The notes beneath the pieces were generated by a model. That model searched no databases. It was not told where the DNA came from and was given only the letters and a program-made list of their open reading frames with translations. A program made the position numbers and the translations under genes. Source: Microstegium vimineum (Eukaryota > Streptophyta > Magnoliopsida > Poales > Poaceae). From it: DNA of 64,000 nt. Of this stretch, positions 34,421-43,557 are shown piece after piece. Where the stretch lies: contig CM039126.1 of NCBI GenBank assembly GCA_022036555.1, positions 26,455,935-26,519,934 of the forward strand, read 5' to 3'. Position 1 is the first letter of the stretch. Each line of letters opens with the position of its first letter.

Positions 34421-35963
34421 TATTGACATCTGTTATGACACTTAAGCCAGGTTGTCATCCCCAGCATGATAAAGAGATGTGGTATTGAAATATGCAATTG
34501 CTCTAAGTAAATATAAATGTGTTTCTGCAAGCGCACAGATAATACCGATGTAGCATTTTAACCAGAAGTATTCCAGGTATCGTTATTTATATTTTTACCA
34601 CTGGGATGGGATACTAAGGAATAAATGAGGAATGAGTAATGAGTATCACTGCATGTGTAATGGAGAGTTTTCATCTATCTCTCTCAATACAGGATAAGTG
34701 TCACATAAGATATAGATAATGAATGAATAGTGACAAAAGATAAATACTGATCAGCATATATGCAGTCATATAAGATAATGATAAGCACATAATAGATATT
34801 CTAGCAAGTCATTAGCATGGAATTAGGACGAACTACAAGAATATTCCCTAAGTCATTCTTAACTATACAGTCTAGCATATTATGATTAGTGCAATTATAC
34901 TTGGCAATCATGGCGAGATAAGAGATATTCATGTGTAGTGAGTATTACTAAGGAAGATGATAAACATAGCAATCACTTCCCCATAATAGTACTGCTTTGT
35001 CTGCCCTACAAACGGGAGGAGGACTACAAATGACTCAACAGGACTGTCACTCCCGCGAACTACCTCATGATCCGGAATGTAGGCTACAATCGCAGATAAA
35101 TACAGTCTAGGCACAATGCCTACACAATATCTATCATTTACCCACATCATTGATGGATAAATGCTATACGATCCTAAACATGGATATGATTCAGATCTAA
35201 CTATGCCAAGCATATAATCATAATAAATTAAGAACAATATAATTGAGAACATAATCAAATAGAGTAAAGTCATAAGCAATATTATTCATAATATTGAAGA
35301 ACAAATGATGAACAAGGAAGAGCTAGAGAAACAATTACCAATAATCCTCTTGACAGATCCGGAAACCAATCGAAGATTGACTCCTAGTTCTAATCCTATA
35401 TAGCTATGCTAAACTAGAGATCTAGTTGATGTGGTGGCTCTAGGGCTTGATCAGAGACCTCTCCTCTTGAGATGGATCTTGAATAATGAAATCGGGTTTC
35501 AGAGGGGCTCTCTCCTCAGGGTGAGGGGGCCTTCCTTATATAGCCACCTCAAATGAACGTCAGCTGTCGGATCAAACAGACCTTAATGGAGGGCTTAGAT
35601 GCAACCTCAAAGGCGGTGGGGAGGGGGTCCACAAGGCAGACCCTCATTGGGCCTTGCCCTAGGGCGGCCGCCCCAGGGGGTAGGGCGGGCGCCCTGACCC
35701 TGGGCCCGCTCGACCTCTTGTTTTTTTCGTGCCTTCTTGACCCTTCTAGAGTATTCTTTTTCGTGCGAATGATAATTATCTCTATGTAAACATGACATGT
35801 GGGCCTTTCCTCAATATTTCCTGATATCCCCTCGTAGAAATAGACATTCACCAAAACTCGTGGAATTCTGTTAGTATAAACCCTATTTCTAGGTGTTGGT
35901 TTCATATAGATCCTTTTCCTTATTTAGTTGACGGTTGGATTTGGTATTTAAGGACCATCAACA
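34421..35963 (-). mobile_element. V 5' LTR
   Basis: 1543 bp. On the sense strand it begins TGTTGATGGT and ends GATGTCAATA. A TATA box (TATATAA) lies at 35536-35542 on the minus strand. The following GC-rich part contains 'gggcggccgccc' (35660-35680). It carries the uninterrupted W1 target site near 35251. Frames of 60-118 codons here are not genes. Confidence 0.92.
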
Positions 35964-36054
35964 GCTGCGGGTTGAGCACGGTGAGACAACACGCATCGTC
36001 CAGCAAACTGCCGAAGACATCCAAGCAATGCAAGAAGAACAATACCGGCAGTAG
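35964..36054 (+). pseudogene. Y1 extra ORF, second part
   Basis: After V and the GCTGC duplication, the reading resumes with a heptad-like stretch (RVEHGETTRIVQQTAEDIQ) and reaches a TAG at 36052-36054. Further open sequence after this TAG runs to about 36090. Together with 23560-23641 it looks like a C-terminal coiled coil. Confidence 0.55.
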
Positions 36055-37499
36055 GACTTATGGCAGCAACTACATCCACATCCGTCGCATTATTGAGAAA
36101 AGGACAAGCTTGGGGAAGGTCCCCTCCCCCACTAAGGTAAGTTTTAATTTCAGCATTTATATTTATGCACGATCTTGCTTATCCTTCATTTGCATCTAAA
36201 AAAATCTGCATATGACAAAAAGAATAAAAAGACTTTCTCTACTCCACTCTCACATGTTTCTTGAAAATTTATCTCCTATGGAAATGATGAATAGTTGCTC
36301 TGCTAAATGTTTCTCTAGTACTTAGTTCACAACTTGGTATTTCTCTAAGTATGGATTACTTGGCTTAAAAAGAAACCATCATGAACCTGAAACTTCTACG
36401 GGTTGCCAATGTTGTAACTAAGTCTAAGTTGTTGTGAGATATGATATGACAAGATAAGAGCTGCTATAATATTGTTCTAAGCAAGAATGACTATCGGAGT
36501 TTTATTTATTAAAATGAAAAAACACTTTTTGTTCCTCAATGGTGAAAATTCCTACCAAAGCCATACATGCTCTTTCATGATATAAGCTTTCTACATGAGC
36601 TGCTTGCTTGTGTTGAGTTTGGTCAAGTTTTGTGACCCTTGTTGAGAGATTTATCATGCTCCCAAGATCAAGATCACGTACATGCCACATATACATGCTG
36701 CTTCTACACTGGAAGTACGTAGAAACATGCCTTACATTTCCACATAGTTCATACTCCATGCTCTAGTAGAAAAAATCTCTCTCTAGTATGTTCCTAGTTA
36801 ATGAGACATGGACTATGAAAAATTATGGGGCATTCTAAAGTCCCAAATTGATGAGCACTCCAAAGCTCTCTCTTGAAAAAAAGAAAAAAAGATAGCTATG
36901 TCTCAAAATAATAAGTTAGGAAAGAGAGATCATATCCAAATATAGGAGTATCGATCATTTGCCATGTTTCCACACACTTGCACATCTTGATCTAAGAGTA
37001 TGACACTTCTCTCCTTGAGTCCGAAATTTGACTTTACAATATATGCAAGGTAAGTTTGCTACATCTTTGATCCCTACCTATAGCTCCAAATAAGCTTTAG
37101 AGATAGGATGAAAAGAAGGCAAAACTTTGATATGTGCCTTGGTGAGGAATCATACACCTTATGAGCGACTCGAGAGTACCATTTGAGGAACACTAAGTTT
37201 TCTTTTACAAAATCTTGCAAAACATCCAATATGAAACTTGTGAAAGAATGAGAAAACTAGTGCTCAAGTCAAGTTGTTCTATCTATCAACCTCTCAAGAC
37301 AAAGGATAAAGCTATAAGCCCCATGAAGGACTAAGGTAATATGGGTGAGTCTTTATTGCTAATTTTACCATTCAAAAGAGAAGTATGATTGTTATAGATT
37401 TAGTACTCTTGAAATATGAAGCATAGTAGCAACTCCTGATCCATCGAGCTAAGTTTGATTGTTTGCTCGGGACGAGCAAAGGTTAAGCTTGGGGAATCT
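36055..37499 (+). other. Y1 3' noncoding region with polypurine tract
   Basis: There is no gene. A block from about 36530 to 37190 resembles Y0 6690-7260 plus 10596-10680. The PPT is 37485-37499 (aagcttggggaatct), directly before the 3' LTR. A conserved stem-loop is at 36700-36716. Confidence 0.75.
36700..36716 (+). other. Conserved 3'-region stem-loop, Y1 copy
   Basis: GCTTCTA-CAC-TGGAAGT is identical in sequence to the Y0 copy at 6859-6875, inside a block where flanking sequence has many differences. Confidence 0.6.
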
Positions 37500-39140
37500 T
37501 GTTGGCACAAATTATGATACACTTTTTAATAACCAAAATGATGCCACCAACCTCAGGATCAAGGATAAACAAACACATCAGGAGCATATTTAATCAAATA
37601 ACTAGTTCCACATATCCATGAGTGTTTGAATGCAGGAATGAAGAAATGGAGCAAAGGAGAACCAGTGGGACCCACATAGGGGGTCGGCCGACCACCCTAT
37701 GGGCCCACCAGCTCTCCCCTCTCGGCCATGATCCAAGAGAGGCACTCTAGAGTGAAATCCAACCATTGGATCACTCTGTGCTTTCTCTCAACAACTCACA
37801 TGCATAGCACATGGATCCATGGGCCCACACCAAGGAGATAAATGTGACAACCACCTCAGAACCAAGGACCAACCTCAATGACAAGTGGGACCAGCACCTG
37901 GGAGACCGAGGTGGGCCAGAGCCCCCAAGGGGGGTCGGCCGACCCCCACCAGGGCCCCATTTGGTCCCTGACCAGTGGGACCACCTCCAGGAGGCCAGAG
38001 GAGGACCCACCTGCCATAGGGGTGGTCGGCCGACCACCCCCTTGGTCGGTTTGGGTGCTGCCAACCGCCTTACCTATTCCCACATGTGGAAGATCACCAC
38101 CATCCACCCTTGGTCGGTTCAAGGGTCGGTTGGATCCAAGGGTGGAGGATGGAATGCCCTGGATCGCTGACGTGGCGATAGAGTAGCCCCTACTCCACCT
38201 TCCACTATAAATAGAGGGTCACACCCCCCTCTCTAAACATGGTGAAGAAGCCTACAAACTCTATTCCTTAGATTGTTCTAGTAGTTTAGTCTAGAGTGGG
38301 AGTTAGAGTTGAGTCGAGATGCGCTCGGGATTTCCAGAGTTGTCTTCTAGAAAGTTTAGTATAGCTCTTGTATCTTTCCTTCTTTGTAAGACTTTATCTT
38401 ATTCAATATATATCTTTCTCTCTACTTTACTTAGTATTTACTTTGAGTATTACTATACTAGATATAGTCTTGTTATATGCTTTTTCTCTTTAATAGCCTT
38501 TACATCAATAGTATGTGATCCTTGTGACCTTTCCTGTATGCGACCATTGCCTGTCATAGGGTGCTTTGATTATAGATCGTAGTCAAAGTAATAAGTTGTG
38601 TGTAAGCGTGGTGCTTATACATCATCTTATCCTTGGTTACCACTTGCTGCACGGATTTTTGTGGTAGCGAGCAAGAGGTGACAGCCTTGTCTAGTCGTTG
38701 TATTCCACCATGTGTTTTTAGGCAAGTTCTTAAAAGGTAAGGCCCCCGTAAAATGAGGGCGCAGTCTGGTAGGAGTTTTGTCCTCCTACTGATCTATCCC
38801 CTCGCCTAGCATACTTGTATTGAGGAAGCAAACTATAGTGTTTAGACTAGTTAATTAGCTAAGTATATTGAAGTAGAGTGAATTACACAGGAGTCCCTTT
38901 ACTCTCTCGCTGTCCTCCCACCTAGCTAGTCTATCTAGTCCGTTCTAAGTATCATTTACCTTGGCTTATTCATTCATCAACCCTTCCTATCACATATATC
39001 ATTTACACCCCTATACTAGTTGATACTAAGTTGAGGTACTCTCTAGGATCTCTATCTAATTATCATTTCTAGGTGAAGTGCTACAACGGTATAATCTGTG
39101 CGCTTGCGGATTTATCCAATAGTCATAAGAAATACCAACA
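37500..39140 (+). mobile_element. Y1 3' LTR, also 5' LTR of Y2
   Basis: 1641 bp, TGTTGGCACA to ATACCAACA. It is preceded by a PPT (so it is the 3' LTR of Y1) and followed by a PBS and gag start (so it is also the left LTR of a second unit). GGTCGGCCGACC palindromes are at 37682-37693, 37933-37944 and 38024-38035. CGCTGACGTGGCG is at 38165-38177 and the TATA box at 38206-38213. It lacks a block of about 57 bp present near the end of 17205-18908. Confidence 0.92.
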
Positions 39141-40785
39141 AGCATTTCTGGCGCCGTTGCCGGGGAAAGCATAGCCTAGAAATTTTAATTAGATTAAATC
39201 CAGAGATTCTCGTTAACTTAGCTATCAATTAGTCATAGGGGCTTACCCCTGTATGTGTCTTCCTTTCTTGTGAAGTCAGACAGTTTATGAGCAGTTTCCA
39301 ACTGCCGAGAAACTATTTAGAAGATCCCGAGCAGCTATTGAGGAGGACTAGACATCGTCAAGTTCCCCTCAGAGGATCATCTTGACCCTTAATTCGTTCG
39401 AGGAATAGAGACACCCATTCTTAAGAATATCTAATGCCATCATCTACACACATAGCGTCAAGATCTGTTTTAGAATCAAAGATGAGAAGGAGAGGCTCAC
39501 TTTCATGAAGCATACACTCAAGGCTCTTACTCATGCTTAGAGGCGGTATATCTACGAGGATATAACTGTTGCTACAAGAAAGAAGAACATCAACAATAGA
39601 AGGAGGAAGGGTAAAGCTCAACAACCAAGAGAAGACTCAGATGATCAACACTATAGATTAAGGGTATGGCCAACTGCTTTTATCACAATACCTCGCTAAG
39701 CTAGGTGATCCAGGAGTACCTACCATTGATTGCAAGATCAAGGAAAGTACATTCTACAAGAAATTCTAAAATATTGGATCAAGCGGTAACATGGTAGCCT
39801 ATCAACATTTATATGGCAGTAGGCCACTGTACTACACAGAGGTACAACTCCAGCTAGCAGATCAATCATTTCGATTTCTAGAGGGAATAACAAAAGACAT
39901 CATGACAAGAAATTAGTATGTTCCCGCCGACTTCATGGTTCTAGACATGGGAGATGAAGATGAAGTCCACCTCATTCAAGGAAGACTTTTCCTCAACACC
40001 ACTAGCACAATCATCTTCATATCAAGAGAGGACCACTTCCAATTTCCTGAAGAGAAGACATATTTCTACTTCAATAGCCACACCACTTATGAGAAGACAA
40101 GGAAGCATCGCTCTCAATGCCAAATGAAACAAACCACCGAGATGGATGGGCAGACTATCCAGGAGGATGTCAAGATATAAAGACCAATCCCATAATAAAG
40201 ATAAAAGATCTCCTAAGCAAGAAAGTTATACCACCAACAGAGAATGTATCACTTGCTACAGAGAGCAAAGAAGAAGCAGAACTTCAAAATAGTGAATTAA
40301 AGGAAGTGAAACCTCAGACTAAGAAAGGGTGGAGGAAGAAAGAGACTTCATCAGAACATCAACACAAGGTGAGCAAACATTCAAGTCCTCATGAGGATTG
40401 AACAATGCTCCTGAAGATATTTGAGCTAGAAGAAAAGTCCGGTTCGACAGACCTAAATCTCCGAACCCTGGCCAAAAGGTAAACTCAGTAAGTTATCTGC
40501 ATATTTACTTATGCATTGCATTAGTTGCATTCTACCATAAAGTATTCCTAGCATTGTTCTCATTCCTCATATCCTCCATTGCATAAGAATCTTAATCATA
40601 CTATATCTACATTTTTGCATTGCATCTTAAAAATGTAAAGCCCCATGTGAGAGAAAAACTTATGGTAACACCATAAGGGAATTTACTATGGTGGCATAAA
40701 AATAATTTTCAATTTTATCTTACATTATAAAATAGAAAATCCTAAAAAGAGATCAGATGAGAAAATCCTCAAATAGAACATCAAT
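39141..40785 (+). mobile_element. Y2, deleted internal region following the shared LTR
   Basis: The PBS TGGCGCCGTTGCCGGGGA (39149-39166) and the first part of a Y1-like gag (39290-39400) are joined at about 39408 to sequence matching the end of V protease PR1. PR2 follows (39690-40080), then the basic tail region. The region ends at about 40785, where truncated Sirevirus A starts. Gag core, zinc knuckle and most of PR1 are deleted. Its double-protease content differs from Y1, although it shares the Y1 LTR. Confidence 0.7.
39690..40180 (+). pseudogene. Y2 protease PR2 remnant
   Basis: This matches V PR2 (LGDPGVPTIDCKI, then LQLADQSFRFLEGITKDI, then GRLFLNT near 39990). The active-site position reads N-I-G (Asn codon 39770-39772, directly after an in-frame TAA), so the catalytic Asp is lost. 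Another in-frame stop is near 39915. It is followed by a basic stretch up to the stop at 40178-40180, and then the acidic tail in another frame (40117-40401). Confidence 0.65.
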
Positions 40786-42377
40786 GTTAGAACCTTTGAA
40801 GACCATGTTAGAACCATCCACACTAATGATTTCCACATCCTCCACACAAAAGATGCACATGAAATCGAGATCACATAATTGGGCAACCGATAATAGATTG
40901 AACTCAAGCCTTTCCACTAGAAGCACATTGATAATGCTTAGATCATTGGAGATAGCAATCTTTCCAAGCCCTTTCACCTTGCCTTTGCCATTCTGTGATA
41001 CTGTCATAGCCATGAGTGTTATCTTGGTTGATTGAGTTGAACATTCTTCCATCATCGGTCATGTGTTGAGTGCACCCACTATCAAGTACCCAATGCCTCC
41101 CTCCAGCATTGTAATTGACTTACAAGAGAGATCAATTATTTTTAGGTACCCAACCTTGCTTGGGTCCTCCAAGGTTAGTTACCAAGGACTTTGGTACCCA
41201 AATGGATTTCTTAGAAGTCATCCATGCTGCACCAATGAACTTAGCATGAACACCATTTGAACCCTTGTAAAGGACATAGAATGAATCAACTCTAATGGAG
41301 GATACATCTTCCTTAGGATTCTTGTTCTTGCATTGTTGCTCAAGGTGACCAACTTGCTTATAACTTTTGCAATACCTACTAGTGTCCTTCACAAAACGAG
41401 TCTTGTGAGGGGCAAAAGCGGCCTTGCCTTTCTTGGGGGTATAGCCCACTCCCTCTTTGATAGTAATGCTCTTTGGCTACCCAAGCACATAACCAAGTGG
41501 TCCTCACCTTCATAAGCCTTAGCTAAGGAGTGATTCAACTTTGTAACCTCCTTCTTGAGAGTTTCATTTTCAACCATTAGTGAGGTATCACAAGTGAGAC
41601 CATCACGAGTATATGAAGTAGGAATGGAAGTGCTACAAGAGGGATTAGTGGGAGCAACAACAATAGGAGTATAGAATGATTCATCATGAATATCACATGT
41701 GACTCCCATGTCACATGTTTGAACAATCTCCTTCTTACTTTGGTCAAGGAGTAAGGAATGAGCTCTTTCAAGCTTAGTGTGAGACTTCTCTAGCTTCTCA
41801 TGGGCTTCCATTAGACTCTCAGGAGATGGTACGACCTCATCAAGGTTTTTCTCAAGAGCCTCATTGGTCTTGCGCAATTCCTTGCATTCCTTCCTCTTCT
41901 TGTCAATGTATTCCGTAACTTGCTAAGCATATCCATGAGTTCGTCCTTAGAGGGACCCTCATCCTCATAATCGCTCTCACTTTCACTCTCACTCTCATCA
42001 TGAGAAAGTACCTTAGAGGACTTAGCCATGAAACATAATGATGGAGTATCAAATAGAGAGATCTTGTCGTTCATTGCAATGCTTGCAAATGCCTTCTTCT
42101 TGTCATGATCATCATCAGCACCACTTGAAGAAGCATCACTATCCCAAGTCACAATGTGAGAATAGCCCTTCTTCTTTTCAAAGGTCGGCTTCTTCTCCTT
42201 CTTGCCTCTCTTCTTGTGATCATCATCTTTGTCACTATTGTATGGACATTGAGCAATGAGATGAATAAAGCTTCCACACTTGAAGCACTTTCTTGGCTCA
42301 TCAAAGTTCTTGGAAGAGGTCTTCTTTCTTCTAGCCTGGTAGCCCTTCTTCTTCATGAACTTGACAAATCTCTTCAT
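40786..42377 (-). pseudogene. Sirevirus A: gag second half and start of pol
   Basis: Read from 42377 downward it has a CX2CX4HX4C knuckle (KCFKCGSFIHLIAQC), acidic and coiled-coil stretches, and a second knuckle in which one Cys is Tyr (CKSYKQVGH...C). TGA and TAA stops follow at the gag/pol border, then the protease motif with VLDSGC near 41075 and part of the pre-integrase domain. It is truncated at about 40786 against Y2. It is the continuation of the gag at 59035-59807, separated by insertion of B. Several frameshifts occur. Confidence 0.85.
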
Positions 42378-43557
42378 TGAAAGGTCCTAATCCAAGGCTA
42401 GAGGGGGGTGAATAGCCTAAATTGAAATCTAAAACAATTCTCAACAACAAGTTAGAACACAAGATAGCGAAGCGAATGTTGCGCTAGCCTAAGGGGGATG
42501 GGAAGCCACCTATCAAGCAATGCTAGCCTAATATTGGTTCTAAGAGCACTCAATTCCTACAGAAACTATTAAGCTATCTAGCACAACCTAATATACTACT
42601 AAAGGTAATGCAAGAGAAGGGTAAGGTGATTATACCAACGTGTAGAGGATTGATCCAATCAAATGGAGAACTCCGAGAAAGCCAATCAATTACAAGGAGA
42701 CAAAATGTTGACACTTTATTTTTCTCCCGAGGTTCACTAGTTTGCCAACTAGCTACGTCCTCGTTGTGTCGGCTCACTCACTTGGAGGTTCACGCGCTAA
42801 TTGACATCACACGCCAAACTCATCACCGGGTGTCGCACAACCAACACAAGAGAGGGCACTCCAAGACACGCGCAATCCACTAGAGTTACTTTTGTGATCT
42901 CCCGCAGGGAAGGCACAAGAACCCCCTACAATCACCACTTGTGGTCGACGAAGCACAATCACCAAGCTTCTCGAATCCACACCGCTGCTCCAACCGTCTA
43001 GGCAATGGCAATCACCAAGAGTAACAAGAAAAAACGCAGCGGTATCAACTCTCAAGTGCCACTAAGATGATCAATCAATGATGAGATGAGTGGGAGTGTG
43101 TGTCACAAGCTCACAAGAGTATGCAATAGCCAAATGTGCAAGAGAGAGTGCTAGAACTCGCCACACACCCTTAAATAGCCCCCTCAAAGGAACTAGCCGT
43201 TATGCACTTGGGCTGCTGAAAAACAAACCGTCGGAGCACCTTTCAGCACCGTCGGACCATAGCATCTGGTCCGATGCTTCCTGCATCTGCCACGCGTCCA
43301 CTCACTGTTTGAAATCCAACCGTTGCCGTGCAGACTTGACATCGTCGGACCACCTCCATTGGTCTGGAGGCCTAGTCCAACGATCTGGCCTCAGCTTCAA
43401 CAAGCGATGCAGTAAGCACCCGTGCTTCGGACTACTCGTCCGGAGCTTCTGTCGGACCAATTCCTGTGGTCCGGAGCCTCTTCTACTCTTCAACCAAAAC
43501 GAACAGTGAGCTCCTGGCCTCCGGACCACTCGTCCGGAGCCTAGCACCGGACTATAC

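Larger units (their letters stand above)
23642..35963 (-). mobile_element. Element V, non-autonomous gag-protease-protease element
   Basis: It lies on the minus strand with 5' LTR 34421-35963, PBS 34412-34395, gag 33969-32938, tandem protease domains 32793-31921, tail region, long 3' noncoding part, PPT at 29088-29105 and 3' LTR 23642-29087. A perfect TSD GCTGC is at 23637-23641 and 35964-35968. There is no RT, RNase H or integrase in 5.3 kb of internal sequence. It split the extra ORF of Y1 and itself received W1. Confidence 0.92.
17205..39140 (+). mobile_element. Element Y1, gag-protease Gypsy element without RT
   Basis: It has 5' LTR 17205-18908, PBS 18917, gag 19055-20637, protease 20520-20924, an internal promoter-like module 21330-22018, an extra ORF 22281 to 36054 (split by V), a 3' noncoding region, PPT 37485-37499 and 3' LTR 37500-39140. 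No RT, RNase H or integrase is detectable in its internal sequence, so it would depend on a partner element. The left TSD candidate is GACGC (17200-17204). The right one cannot be checked, because another internal region (Y2) follows the second LTR. Confidence 0.85.

Noticed and set aside
43090..43547. Frames in the Sirevirus LTR dyad region
   Set aside because: They follow the TCGGACC repeats and recur on both strands. LTR sequence, not coding.
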